Shown: positions 8,680 to 17,351, counted from the first letter of the stretch. The stretch is 64,000 nucleotides of DNA from Burkholderia sp. BCC0506 (GCF_902833145.1 NZ_CADFEN010000002.1:372001-436000); one strand, 5' to 3'. Program-made: numbers and translations. Notes: a model not told the origin generated them from the sequence alone.

Positions 8680-9570
8680 TCACGGCCGCCCGTCCGACGC
8701 GGCCTCGATCATCCACTCGCGCATCACCGCGATCGCATCGTCGTCGCGGCGCTCGGCCGGATACACGAGATAGAACCCCATCGACAGCGGAAGCGCGAAG
8801 TCGAACGGCTTGCACAGCCGTCCGGCCGCGATGTCGCGCTCGACGAGCGGCTCCGTCGCGAGCGCGATGCCCTGGCCGGCGACGGCCGCGTCGATCGCGA
8901 GCGACGTCTGGTTGAAGCGCAGCCCCTTGTGCGGATCGACGTCGACCGGTTCGGGCATCGCCGCGATGAACTCGGGCCACAGGTCGTGCGCGTCGTGCAG
9001 CAGCACCTGACCGGCGAGCGCGCGCGGCGAAGCCGGCGCGCTCAGCACCGACGGGCTGCATACCGCGCACACGTCGAGCGGAAACAGCGCATGGGTGGCG
9101 AGATGCTTGCCGAACGGCGGCTTGCCGTAGCGGATCGCGAGATCGACGCCGTCGTGGCGGAACGTCGCGATCTGCGGGTCGGCGATCACGCGCACGTCGT
9201 AGTCGGGGTGCGCTTCGGTGAACTGCGCGAGCCGCGGGATCAGCCACTTCGACGCGAACGACGGCGTCGTGCTGATCGTGAGCGCCGCGCGTCGCTTGAC
9301 GAGCTTGTCGGTCGCATCGGCGATCGCATGCAGCGCGCGCTGCACGTCGGAGAAATACGCGGCGCCGTCGTGCGTGAGCGCGAGGCCGCGCGGCAGGCGC
9401 TCGAACAGCTTCAGGCCGAGCACGTCCTCGAGGTGGCGCACCTGCTGCGCGACGGCGCCCTGCGTGACGCCGATCTCGTCGGCGGCGGCGCGGAAATTGA
9501 GGTGCCGCGCGGACACTTCGAACGCGCGAAGCGCATTCAGCGGCGGCAGGCGGGAAGGGCGTGGCGGCAT
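8680..9570 (-). CDS. LysR family regulator, GcvA-like
   Basis: A 296-residue LysR regulator of the GcvA subgroup. It opens with LPPLNALRAFEVSARHLNF, has the recognition helix region DEIGVTQGAVAQQVRHLED, and carries KLFERLPRGLALT before the linker helix. The effector domain has the GcvA-type signatures LIPRLAQFTEAHPDYDVRV and VDLAIRYG. It is divergent from the SDR gene with 134 nt between starts, so it probably regulates the SDR gene and the following epoxide hydrolase gene. It converges with the PNPOx-like gene, whose stop is 25 nt away. Confidence 0.92.
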   Translation of the reverse strand: MPPRPSRLPPLNALRAFEVSARHLNFRAAADEIGVTQGAVAQQVRHLEDVLGLKLFERLPRGLALTHDGAAYFSDVQRALHAIADATDKLVKRRAALTISTTPSFASKWLIPRLAQFTEAHPDYDVRVIADPQIATFRHDGVDLAIRYGKPPFGKHLATHALFPLDVCAVCSPSVLSAPASPRALAGQVLLHDAHDLWPEFIAAMPEPVDVDPHKGLRFNQTSLAIDAAVAGQGIALATEPLVERDIAAGRLCKPFDFALPLSMGFYLVYPAERRDDDAIAVMREWMIEAASDGRP

Positions 9571-9704
9571 CGTCTGGCTGTAGAAAAACTATCGGCTGTC
9601 GGCAGAAATACTGGTTCGACAGTCGGAATCGATGCGCCTACATTACCACCATGGCGCGCCGAATGGCGGCTGCGCGGCGGCACAATCGAAACGAGGAGCG
9701 GATC

Positions 9705-10409
9705 GTGACTGTAGAAAAAGTGGCGTTGATCACGGCGGCGGGCAAGGGCATGGGCGCGGCGATCGCGCGCGAACTGGCGGCGACGGGCTACCGTGTCGCA
9801 CTGATGTCGCCGTCGGGCAGCGCGGCGGCGCTCGGCGAGGAGCTGGGCGGTTTCGGCATCCAGGGCTCGGTGACGGAAGAGGCCGATATCGACCGGCTCG
9901 TGCAGGAAACGGTCGCGCGCTACGGGCGGATCGACGCGGTCGTGAACAACACCGGCCACCCGCCGAAGGGCGAGTTGCTGGCGATCACCGACGACAACTG
10001 GCACGCGGGGCTCGACCTGATCCTGCTGAACGTGGTGCGCGTGATGCGCCGCGTGACGCCGATCTTCCAGAAGCAGGGCGGCGGCGCGGTGGTGAACATC
10101 TCGAGCTTCGCGGCGGACGCGCCCGAGCAGCCGATGCCCGTGTCGTCGGCGTTGCGCGCGGCGTTGAGCGCGTGGACGCGCCTGTATGCGGAACGCTATG
10201 CGGCCGAGAACATCCGGATGAACGCGGTGCTGCCGGGCTTCATCGACAGCTGGCCGGAAACGCCGGAGATCGTCGCGCGCATTCCGGCCGGCCGTTTCGG
10301 CAAGACCGGCGAGATCGCGAAGACGGTCGCATTCCTGCTGTCCGACGGCGCGGGCTACATCACCGGGCAGAACATTCGCGTCGACGGCGCGATCGTCAAG
10401 GCGCTCTGA
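9705..10409 (+). CDS. SDR family protein with altered catalytic residues
   Basis: A 234-residue short-chain dehydrogenase/reductase. The start is GTG 9705, placed by the ribosome site ACGAGGAG at 9691-9698; the frame is open further upstream but that part is not conserved. The glycine-rich cofactor loop (TAAGKGMG) and the structural NNTG motif are present, and the catalytic-region serine lies in VVNISS. At the active site, where a classical SDR has YxxxK before AAL, this protein reads SSALRAAL, so Tyr becomes Ser and Lys becomes Arg. The C-terminal TGQNIRVDGA is normal. It may be a binding or non-classical reductase. It is divergent from a GcvA-like regulator. Confidence 0.85.
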   Translation: MTVEKVALITAAGKGMGAAIARELAATGYRVALMSPSGSAAALGEELGGFGIQGSVTEEADIDRLVQETVARYGRIDAVVNNTGHPPKGELLAITDDNWHAGLDLILLNVVRVMRRVTPIFQKQGGGAVVNISSFAADAPEQPMPVSSALRAALSAWTRLYAERYAAENIRMNAVLPGFIDSWPETPEIVARIPAGRFGKTGEIAKTVAFLLSDGAGYITGQNIRVDGAIVKAL

Positions 10410-10420
10410 GCGCCGCACGG

Positions 10421-10450
10421 GCGAGCGGCCGTACAGGCGCGGCCGTTCGC
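10421..10450 (+). terminator. Hairpin after the SDR gene
   Basis: GCGAGCGGCC and GGCCGTTCGC form a 10-bp stem with one mismatch, 12 nt after the SDR stop. There is no T-run, so it is a weak or factor-dependent terminator at best. The rest of 10451-10612 is AT-richer and should hold the promoter of the epoxide hydrolase gene. Confidence 0.4.
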
Positions 10451-10612
10451 CGCACAGCCGCTACAAACGCGTACAAATCAGACAAATCCGGGATACATCA
10501 CACCTTTCAAATGGGCGACGCCGCGTGACGAGGGCGCGCCGGATTGAAAGCCTGGGCGCGCTCCCGCGCACGGCATGTCCACTTTCCACTTCACGAAAGG
10601 AGATGCCGAACG

Positions 10613-11890
10613 ATGTCTTCCACACCGTTTTCCCCGATGCGTCGCCACCTGCTGGCCACTTCCGTGGCCGCCGGGGTGTCGGCGATGCTGCCCACCGCGC
10701 TGCATGCGGCCACCGGCGCGAGCGACATACGCCCGTTCACCGCGCACATTCCCGATGAAGCCGTGGCCGACTTGCGCCGTCGTATCGCGGCGACGCGCTG
10801 GCCGGGCCGCGAGACCGTCGCCGACGAATCGCAGGGCGTGCGGCTCGCGCGCATGCAGGCGCTGCTGCGCTACTGGGGCACCGACTACGACTGGCGCAAG
10901 GGCGAGGCGCGCCTGAACGGGTTCCCGATGTTCATCACGGAAATCGACGGGCTCGACATTCATTTCATTCACGTGCGGTCGCGGCACGAGAACGCGATGC
11001 CGATGATCATGACGCACGGCTGGCCCGGCTCGATCTTCGAGTTGCTCAAGGCGATCGGTCCGCTGACCGACCCGACCGCGCACGGCGCGAGCGCGGACGA
11101 TGCGTTCCACGTCGTCGTGCCGTCGCTGCCGGGCTTCGGCTTCTCGGGCCGGCCGACGCAGACCGGCTGGGGTTCCGACCACATCGCGCGTGCGTGGGGC
11201 GAGCTGATGGCACGGCTCGGCTATACGCGCTTCGTGTCGCAGGGCGGCGACTGCGGCTCGGTGATCTCGCACCGGATGGCGATGCAGCGCGTGCAGGGTC
11301 TGGCCGGGATTCACGTGAACATGCCGGCGACGGTGCCGCCGGATATCGCGACGCTGCTCGCGACCGATGCGCCCGCACCGGCTTCGCTGTCGCCGAAGGA
11401 GAAGGCCGCGTACGAGAAGCTCGCGACGTTCTATCGCGACAACTGCGGCTATTCGGCGATGATGGTCACGCGGCCGCAGACGGTCGGCTATGCGCTGGCG
11501 GATTCGCCGTCAGGGCAGGCTGCGTGGATGTACGACAAGATCTCGCAGTGGACGTACAGCGGCGGCGTGCCCGAACGCTCGATTCCGCGCGACGAGATCC
11601 TCGACGACATTTCGTTGTACTGGCTGACGAACACCGCGACGTCGGCCGCGCAGATCTACTGGGAGGACCACTCCAACAACTTCAATGCCGTGGATATCTC
11701 GCTGCCGGCCGCGATCACGGTGTTTCCGGGTGAAATCTACCAGGCGCCGCGCAGCTGGGCCGAGCGCAGCTATCACAACCTGATCTACTTCAACGAAGTC
11801 GACAAGGGGGGGCACTTCGCGGCATGGGAGGAGCCGGAATTGTTCGCGCGTGAAGTGCGTGCCGGGTTCCGGCCGTTGCGGCGCGTGTAA
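10613..11890 (+). CDS. Epoxide hydrolase with N-terminal EHN domain, exported
   Basis: A 425-residue alpha/beta hydrolase of the epoxide hydrolase family. ATG 10613 follows the ribosome site AAAGGAG at 10597-10603. A twin-arginine-like signal (MRRHLLATSVAAGV, cleavage after LHAA) points to export. The EHN domain (about 45-150) includes RPFTAHIPDEAVADLRRRI. The hydrolase core has the oxyanion HGWPGS, the nucleophile Asp in SQGGDCGS (relatives usually have GGDWG), and the catalytic His in DKGGHFAAWEEPE. It hydrolyses an epoxide to a diol; the substrate is unknown. A strong terminator follows. Confidence 0.9.
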   Translation: MSSTPFSPMRRHLLATSVAAGVSAMLPTALHAATGASDIRPFTAHIPDEAVADLRRRIAATRWPGRETVADESQGVRLARMQALLRYWGTDYDWRKGEARLNGFPMFITEIDGLDIHFIHVRSRHENAMPMIMTHGWPGSIFELLKAIGPLTDPTAHGASADDAFHVVVPSLPGFGFSGRPTQTGWGSDHIARAWGELMARLGYTRFVSQGGDCGSVISHRMAMQRVQGLAGIHVNMPATVPPDIATLLATDAPAPASLSPKEKAAYEKLATFYRDNCGYSAMMVTRPQTVGYALADSPSGQAAWMYDKISQWTYSGGVPERSIPRDEILDDISLYWLTNTATSAAQIYWEDHSNNFNAVDISLPAAITVFPGEIYQAPRSWAERSYHNLIYFNEVDKGGHFAAWEEPELFAREVRAGFRPLRRV

Positions 11891-11904
11891 GCGGGGTTGC
11901 AGGG

Positions 11905-11945
11905 CGAACACGGGCCGGCCTGTTGCGCGGCCCGTGTTCGTTTCT
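11905..11945 (+). terminator. Rho-independent terminator after epoxide hydrolase
   Basis: A perfect 13-bp stem (11905-11917 with 11928-11940, starting CGAACACGGGCC) has a 10-nt loop and is followed by TTTCT. It lies 14 nt after the stop codon. Confidence 0.8.
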
Positions 11946-12097
11946 ACGCAACCGCTTGCATCGCTTCGCATGGGGCTATTACGTCGCGGTGCTCAGCGTG
12001 CCCGCGATCGCCGGGCTGTTCTGACGCACCGGCGCACGGGGCCGCGAGCGCCGCGCGGTTGCTCCGAAGCGTCGTTTTTCTCGCGATTTTTGAATCG

Positions 12098-12120
12098 CTG
12101 TGTGTCGTATTCGCACACAG
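12098..12120. promoter_or_regulatory. CTGTGTG-N9-CACACAG inverted repeat upstream of Tat hydrolase
   Basis: A perfect 7-bp inverted repeat with a 9-nt spacer sits 160 nt upstream of the hydrolase start at 12281, within an AT-richer part of the 390-nt gap 11891-12280. The spacing suits a dimeric regulator such as a TetR, GntR or LysR protein. The rest of the gap shows TATAAA at about 12155 as a possible -10 element, and nothing that looks like a gene. Confidence 0.4.
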
Positions 12121-12280
12121 ATACGTTGAGATACAAAGCCGCCGGATGGTTCGGATATAAAACCGGTGAAGCGATTCACGCGACGGCGCGGTGCCACGCG
12201 CTGCCGCTGCGAACGGCGACACCCGATTGCCCGCACGTGCCGCGGGCCCTTCCTTAGCGATCGACACTGGAGAACGAATC

Positions 12281-13324
12281 ATGCCTGATACCGTGAACAC
12301 CCGCCGCCGCCTGATCCTGGGCTCGACGCTGGCGAGCCTGAGCCTGGCCGACCTTGGCTTCAGCGCGCTCGCGCAGGCGCAGTCGGCGCCCGATGCCTCT
12401 GCGACGAAGCGCCCGGCCGGCGTCGCGTCGCTGGGCACGATCCACCAGATCGACGCGGGCGTGCTCAACGTCGGGTACGCGGATCTCGGCCCGAAGAACG
12501 GCCCGGCCGTGTTCCTGCTGCACGGCTGGCCGTACGACATCTACAGCTATGCGGAAGTCGCGCCGCTGCTCGTCGCGGCCGGCTATCGCGTGATCGTGCC
12601 GTACCTGCGCGGCTACGGCTCGACGACGTTCCGCTCGGCCGACACGGTGCGCAACGGCCAGCAGGCGGTGACGGCCGTCGACATCGTCGCGCTGATGGAT
12701 GCGTTGAAGATCGACCGCGCGGTGTTCGGCGGCTACGACTGGGGTGCTCGCACGGCCGACGTCATCGCGGCGCTGTGGCCGCAGCGCGTGAAGGCGCTGG
12801 TGTCGGTGAGCGGCTACCTGATCGGCAGCCAGGCGGCGAATGCCAAGCCGCTGCCGCCGCAGGCCGAACTCCAGTGGTGGTATCAGTTCTACTTCACGAC
12901 CGAGCGCGGCGAACTCGGCTACGCGCAGAACCGCGATGCGTTCAACAAGCTGATCTGGCAACTTGCGTCGCCGAAGTGGCAGTTCTCCGACGAGACGTAT
13001 GCGCGCTCGGCCGCGTCGTTCCGGAATCCCGACCACGTGGCTGTCGTGATCCACAACTATCGCTGGCGTCTCGGGCTCGCGAAGGGCGAAGCGCAATACG
13101 ACGACATCGAGCGGCGTCTCGCGGCCGGGCCCGCGATCGCCGTCCCGACGATCACGATGGAAGGCGACGCGAACGGCGCGCCGCATCCGGAGCCGGCCGC
13201 CTACGCGAAGAAGTTCACCGGCAAGTACCAGCACCGCACGATCACCGGCGGCATCGGCCACAACCTGCCGCAGGAAGCGCCGCAGGCATTCGCCGATGCG
13301 ATCCTGCAAGTGGAGCATCTGTGA
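12281..13324 (+). CDS. Tat-exported alpha/beta hydrolase (haloalkane dehalogenase/epoxide hydrolase-like)
   Basis: A 347-residue alpha/beta hydrolase. The N-terminus carries a twin-arginine signal (TRRRLILGSTLASLSL, ending about residue 32 at AQAQ), so the enzyme should be folded before export to the periplasm. The core shows the oxyanion segment LLHGWPYD, the nucleophile elbow GGYDWGAR with Asp as nucleophile (as in epoxide hydrolases and dehalogenases), and the catalytic His in GGIGHNLPQEAP. ATG 12281 was chosen because the Tat motif starts there; an upstream frame extension has no homology. Its stop overlaps the cytochrome P460 start (TGATG), so the two are translationally coupled. Confidence 0.88.
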   Translation: MPDTVNTRRRLILGSTLASLSLADLGFSALAQAQSAPDASATKRPAGVASLGTIHQIDAGVLNVGYADLGPKNGPAVFLLHGWPYDIYSYAEVAPLLVAAGYRVIVPYLRGYGSTTFRSADTVRNGQQAVTAVDIVALMDALKIDRAVFGGYDWGARTADVIAALWPQRVKALVSVSGYLIGSQAANAKPLPPQAELQWWYQFYFTTERGELGYAQNRDAFNKLIWQLASPKWQFSDETYARSAASFRNPDHVAVVIHNYRWRLGLAKGEAQYDDIERRLAAGPAIAVPTITMEGDANGAPHPEPAAYAKKFTGKYQHRTITGGIGHNLPQEAPQAFADAILQVEHL

Positions 13325-13866
13325 TGCGGGCCCGCGTGGGGGTGTGGCGGCGCGGTGCACGCCGTGTGCTCGTCGCGGGCGCGCTGCTGGCCGGTGCGTG
13401 GTCGGCGAGCGGCCCGGCCGCGTTCGCGGAGCAGCCGAAGCCGGCCGCGGCCGCGTCGCCGATCTACGGCGTGACGATCCCGCCGGGCTACCGGAAGTGG
13501 GAAATGGTTGCGCCGGCCGAAGAGGCCGCGCCGCTCAACGAACTGCGCGTGGTGCTCGGCAACCCGGTCGCGATCCGCGCGCTCGAGCGAGCGACGCTGC
13601 CGTTCCCGGACGGCACGATCCTCGTGAAGCTCGCGTACAAGCGCAAGCAGTCCGACGAGTTCGCGCCCGCGACGGTGCCCGGGCAGGCGACGACCGTGCA
13701 GGTGATGGTGAAGGATTCGCGTCGTTACGCATCGACGGGCGGCTGGGGGTTCGGGCGCTTCATCAACGGCGTGCCGGCCGACATCGGACAGCATCAGACG
13801 TGCTTTGCGTGCCATCAGGCGCGGGTCAAGAACCACGATTACGTGTTTACGCGGCTCGCGCCGTGA
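13324..13866 (+). CDS. Cytochrome P460 family protein
   Basis: A 180-residue periplasmic c-type haem protein of the cytochrome P460 family. It has an Arg-rich start and signal peptide (about 1-35, ending AAFA), the family opening IPPGYRKWEMV, a central ILVKLAYKR strand, GGWGFGRF, and one haem c motif CFACH near the C-terminus (about residue 160). P460 proteins oxidise small nitrogen compounds such as hydroxylamine, or act as c'-beta cytochromes; which applies here is unknown. Its start overlaps the stop of the Tat hydrolase, so the pair is an operon acting in the periplasm. A terminator follows. Confidence 0.85.
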   Translation: MRARVGVWRRGARRVLVAGALLAGAWSASGPAAFAEQPKPAAAASPIYGVTIPPGYRKWEMVAPAEEAAPLNELRVVLGNPVAIRALERATLPFPDGTILVKLAYKRKQSDEFAPATVPGQATTVQVMVKDSRRYASTGGWGFGRFINGVPADIGQHQTCFACHQARVKNHDYVFTRLAP

Positions 13867-13894
13867 TGTGACACGGCGGCGTGAAGTGGATCGA

Positions 13895-13924
13895 AAGGCG
13901 TGCCTTGCGAGGCACGCCTTTTTT
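13895..13924 (+). terminator. Rho-independent terminator after cytochrome P460
   Basis: A perfect 10-bp stem (AAGGCGTGCC / GGCACGCCTT) with the loop TTGCGA is followed by a run of four more T. It starts 29 nt after the stop codon. Confidence 0.88.
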
Positions 13925-13943
13925 CGTGGTGCGCGGGGTTAGA

Positions 13944-13995
13944 CGAACCGAATCGAACCGAATCGAACCGAATCGAACCGAATCGAACCGAATCG
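13944..13995. repeat. Five tandem copies of a 10-bp unit
   Basis: CGAACCGAAT is repeated five times without any mismatch (13944-13993), followed by a partial CG. It lies in the 318-nt gap between the cytochrome P460 terminator and the DUF4148 gene, 190 nt upstream of the latter. Perfect short tandem repeats of this kind can gain or lose units by slippage, so copy number is likely to differ between strains. The rest of the gap shows no gene. Confidence 0.95.
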
Positions 13996-14184
13996 GCAAG
14001 CGAGTTTGTATCGCACTGTATCCGCGGCCGTTCCTGAAAAACTGGCATGCAGAAAGCCCGGTTTCGGAAACATGCCGGATACGTGCGCGGGTTCTACTGT
14101 CGACATGCAGAAAACGTTCGGTGCCAGACGTTCACACCGGATGACAAGTGATCGACACCCCAACTTCCTTCAAGGAGAAATCTC

Positions 14185-14532
14185 ATGAAAGCCGCTCGAA
14201 TCCTCGCCGTTGCCGTCCTCGCCGTCGCGCCTGCCCTGTCGTTCGCCGATACCGGCCACGGCCTCACGCGCGCCGAAGTGCGCGCCGATCTCATCCGTCT
14301 CGAGAAGGCCGGCTACAACCCGGCCGGCAGCGAAGCGCATTACCCGGACGACATCGCTGCCGCGGAGAACGCCGTCGCGGCCGCCGAGCAGGTCGCGCGT
14401 TCCGACCAGAACGGCCCGTCGAAGTCGCAAGGCGACAGCGTCGCCGATGCGTCGACGTCGGCCGGCCATCGCGATGCCGCGCAATCGCGTGCCGCACGCA
14501 ATGCAGCCGACGACCTGTACGCCCATTCGTGA
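14185..14532 (+). CDS. DUF4148 domain-containing exported protein
   Basis: A 115-residue small exported protein. A signal peptide (about 1-21, ending LSFA|D) precedes the DUF4148 motif LTRAEVRADLIRLEKAGYNP, which is common in many paralogues in Burkholderia and relatives. The remainder is Ala-rich and hydrophilic, with SDQNGPSKSQGDSVADA. Ribosome site AAGGAGA at about 14171. Function of the family is unknown; members are periplasmic and often stress- or biofilm-associated. It is followed 78 nt later by an exported hydrolase gene on the same strand. Confidence 0.9.
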   Translation: MKAARILAVAVLAVAPALSFADTGHGLTRAEVRADLIRLEKAGYNPAGSEAHYPDDIAAAENAVAAAEQVARSDQNGPSKSQGDSVADASTSAGHRDAAQSRAARNAADDLYAHS

Positions 14533-14610
14533 TCCGGTGCCGCGCCTGCCGCATGCAGGCGCAGCCGCTCACGCAGCATTTCACTTCGACGACACGACAA
14601 GAATAGGAGC

Positions 14611-15408
14611 ATGACGATGGCCGGTTTGATGAAACGCGTTCTCGTATCCGCCGCGGTAATCGGCGGACTGTTCGGTGCGGTGGCGGCGCAGGCCGCGCCG
14701 AAGGAAGACCTGAAGGGGACCAACGTCGTGCTCGTGCACGGCGCGTTCGCCGACGGGTCGAGCTGGAACCGCGTGATTCCGCTGCTCGAGGCGCGCGGGC
14801 TGCACGTGGTGTCGGTGCAGAACCCGCTGAGCTCGCTCGCCGACGATACCGCTGCGGCAAAGCGCACGATCGATGAGCAGAAGGGGCCGGTCGTGCTGGT
14901 CGGCCATTCGTGGGCCGGCGTCGTGATCAGCGACGCGGGCAACGACGACAAGGTGAAGTCGCTCGTGTACGTCGCGGCGTTCGCGCCCGACAACGGCCAG
15001 TCGATCGCCGACGTCACGCAGGGCCTGCCGGCACCGTCATGGGCCGGCGAACTGCGCAAGGATGCGGGCGGGTTCGCCCGGCTGTCGGACAAGGCGATCG
15101 CGCAGGATTTCGCGCCGGATTTGCCGCCCGCGCAGCAGCGCATCGTTGCGGCCACTCAGGGGCCGTGGTATAGCGGGTGCATCTCGGAGAAGGTCGCGCA
15201 GGCCGCGTGGCATGCGAAGCCGTCGACGTTCGTCGTCGCGACGCAGGACCGGATGATCGATCCGGCGCTGCAGGAAGCGATGGCGAAGCGGATCGGCGCG
15301 ACGGTCGCGCGCGTGAACGCCAGCCATGTCGCGATGCTGAGCCAGCCGAAGGCCGTGGCCGACGCGATCATCGCGGCTGCCGAGCGCGCGAAGCAGGATA
15401 CGCAGTGA
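14611..15408 (+). CDS. Exported alpha/beta hydrolase (EstC-like)
   Basis: A 265-residue alpha/beta hydrolase with a signal peptide (about 1-29, ending AAQA|A). The ribosome site is AGGAG directly upstream of ATG 14611. The fold's first strand gives VVLVHGAFADGSSW, the nucleophile elbow is VGHSWAG (Ser), an acid lies in VATQDRMI, and the catalytic His is in NASHVAML. This is the EstC/salicylate-esterase-like group (methylesterase/acetone-cyanohydrin lyase-like) often found in Burkholderia. Substrate unknown. A long hairpin follows the stop. Confidence 0.9.
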   Translation: MTMAGLMKRVLVSAAVIGGLFGAVAAQAAPKEDLKGTNVVLVHGAFADGSSWNRVIPLLEARGLHVVSVQNPLSSLADDTAAAKRTIDEQKGPVVLVGHSWAGVVISDAGNDDKVKSLVYVAAFAPDNGQSIADVTQGLPAPSWAGELRKDAGGFARLSDKAIAQDFAPDLPPAQQRIVAATQGPWYSGCISEKVAQAAWHAKPSTFVVATQDRMIDPALQEAMAKRIGATVARVNASHVAMLSQPKAVADAIIAAAERAKQDTQ

Positions 15409-15416
15409 GCGGATGC

Positions 15417-15448
15417 GGCGCCGCGCGTTCGTGAGGACGCGCGGCGCC
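15417..15448 (+). terminator. Hairpin after EstC-like hydrolase
   Basis: A perfect 12-bp GC stem (GGCGCCGCGCGT at 15417-15428, ACGCGCGGCGCC at 15437-15448) with an 8-nt loop lies just after the stop codon. No T-run follows, so it may act as a weak terminator or as an RNA-stabilising hairpin ahead of the amidase gene. Confidence 0.55.
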
Positions 15449-15484
15449 GTAAGCGATTGTGATGTCTTTTCATCAGGAGAAGCC

Positions 15485-16885
15485 ATGACCGAACTCTGGC
15501 AACTGTCGGCAACCGAACTTGCGAAACGTGTGCGGCAGCGTGACGTGTCCGCGCGCGAAGTGGCGCAATCCGTGCTCGATCGGCTCGACGCCGTGAATCC
15601 GGCGATCAACGCGGTGGTCGAGCATCGCCCCGACGACGTGCGGCGGCAGGCCGACGAAGTCGATCGTGCAATCGCGCGCGGCGACGATCCGGGGCCGCTC
15701 GCGGGCGTGCCCGTCACCGTGAAGATCAACGTCGATCAGGCCGGCTTTGCGACGACCAACGGCACGCGCCTGCAGGACAACCTGATCGCGCAAGCCGACA
15801 GCCCGGTGGTCGCGAACATCCGCAAGGCGGGCGGGGTGCTGCTCGGCCGCACCAATTCCCCGACGTTCGCGTTGCGCTGGTTCACGTCGAATCGCGTGCA
15901 CGGCCACACGCGCAATCCGCGCAATGCGTCGCTGACGCCGGGTGGATCGAGCGGCGGCGCGGCGGCGGCCGTAGCTGCCGGGATCGGCCCGCTCGCGGTC
16001 GGCACCGATATCGGCGGCTCGGTGCGCTACCCGGCCTATGCGTGCGGCGTACACGGGATCCGGCCGTCGCTGGGGCGCGTGCCGGCGTTCAACGCGTCGT
16101 CGCCCGAGCGCGCGATCGGCGCGCAACTGATGTCGACGGCCGGGCCGATCGCGCGCACGGTCGACGATCTGTCGCTCGCGTTGCGCGCGTTCTCCGCGCC
16201 GGACCCGCGCGATCCGTGGCACGTCGCGGTGCCGTTCGACGGGCGCGAGGTGCCGAAGCGCGCGGCGCTGTGCGTGAGGCCGCGCGGCCTGGAAGTCGTG
16301 CCCGAAGTGGAGGCCGCGTTGCGCGATGCCGCGCGCCGGCTCGTCGATGCCGGCTGGACCGTCGACGAGATCGACGATACGCCGCCGATGCGCGAGGCGG
16401 CGCTGCTGCAGGAGCAGCTGTGGCTCGGCGACGGATTCGACGCGCTGGCGAATGCGGTGGAGAGAGACGGCGATCCGGGGGCGGCCGCAGTGATCGCCGC
16501 CGTGCGCGGCAAAGTGCGGGATCTGCCGGCCGACGTGATCAGCCGCGCGCTGGTTCGACGCACGACGTTGACGCGAGAGTGGCGGCTGTTTCTCGATGAG
16601 TATGCGGTATTGCTGCTGCCTGTTTCAGCGGAGCTGCCGTTCCCCGACGATCTCGACCGGCAAGGGCCGGACGGGTTCGAGCGCGTGTGGGAGGCGCAGC
16701 TCACGTTGCGCGCGCTGCCCGCGATGGGGCTGCCGGGGCTGGCTGTTACGACGTCGATCGTGAGTGGCGTGCCGGTGGGCGTGCAGGTGGTCGCGACGCA
16801 TCATCGCGAGGATCTGTGCCTGCTTGCGGGGCGCGATATCGAGGCGCGTGGGGTGCCGGTTGTGCCGGTCGATCCGGTGGTGTGA
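15485..16885 (+). CDS. Amidase (amidase signature family)
   Basis: A 466-residue amidase-signature enzyme, hydrolysing a carboxamide to acid and ammonia (or an aryl/peptide amide). The Ser-cisSer-Lys triad is visible: Lys in VTVKINVDQAGF (about residue 80), the cis-Ser in the glycine-rich TPGGSSGGAAAAVA (about 158), and the nucleophile Ser in GTDIGGSVRYPAYA (about 182). Length is normal. ATG 15485 has the ribosome site CAGGAG upstream. There is no signal peptide, so it is cytosolic. It is not the GatA subunit: there are no gatB/gatC neighbours. Confidence 0.92.
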   Translation: MTELWQLSATELAKRVRQRDVSAREVAQSVLDRLDAVNPAINAVVEHRPDDVRRQADEVDRAIARGDDPGPLAGVPVTVKINVDQAGFATTNGTRLQDNLIAQADSPVVANIRKAGGVLLGRTNSPTFALRWFTSNRVHGHTRNPRNASLTPGGSSGGAAAAVAAGIGPLAVGTDIGGSVRYPAYACGVHGIRPSLGRVPAFNASSPERAIGAQLMSTAGPIARTVDDLSLALRAFSAPDPRDPWHVAVPFDGREVPKRAALCVRPRGLEVVPEVEAALRDAARRLVDAGWTVDEIDDTPPMREAALLQEQLWLGDGFDALANAVERDGDPGAAAVIAAVRGKVRDLPADVISRALVRRTTLTREWRLFLDEYAVLLLPVSAELPFPDDLDRQGPDGFERVWEAQLTLRALPAMGLPGLAVTTSIVSGVPVGVQVVATHHREDLCLLAGRDIEARGVPVVPVDPVV

Positions 16886-16901
16886 GGTACTGGCAGCGCG
16901 T

Positions 16902-16935
16902 GCATCGGCGATGCCTCGGGGCATCGTGCCGATGC
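16902..16935 (+). terminator. Bulged hairpin after amidase gene
   Basis: GCATCGGC GATGCC (16902-16915) pairs with GGCATC (16920-16925) and GCCGATGC (16928-16935) around a TCGG tetraloop, with a GT bulge. The tail is only moderately T-rich. A second perfect 8-bp hairpin (GGCCACGC / GCGTGGCC) follows at 16996-17017. Together they probably insulate the amidase gene from the CDI locus. Confidence 0.6.
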
Positions 16936-17351
16936 GTTGCGATGGTTGATCCTGCTCGTACTGTCCACTTTGGAATTCACCACTGACCATGCATCGGCCA
17001 CGCGGATCAGCGTGGCCGTGTGGAGCGAGGGATTCCAGTGATCTCCGACGGAAGCGAGGCGGCGCGGAAATTCAACCGCGCAGTGGTTGTCCCTGGCCGC
17101 CATCGAGGCAGCATAAGTTTAAAAGTATCTCGCATATGCAGCGCATATTGGGCCTCGTCATTCCGCGACGATATTTTGAGATATTGAGTGAGCGTTGATG
17201 AAAATACTGTTGTAACCCATGCCATTCCTCTTTGCGACTGACAGAATAGAGCGACTGGTCTTCGAATCGCGATTGTCGGTCGACATACTGAGTGCTGGTA
17301 CGGATACGAAAGAGATTCCATGAGCACTGGTACTCGTCACATATTGACTGC

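Noticed and set aside
9561-9704. Longer N-terminus of the SDR protein from 9561
   Set aside because: The extra 48 residues overlap the LysR start region and show no conservation, while GTG 9705 has a strong ribosome site.
13944-13993. Possible CRISPR array because of tandem repeats
   Set aside because: Repeat unit is 10 nt without spacers, so this is a simple tandem repeat.
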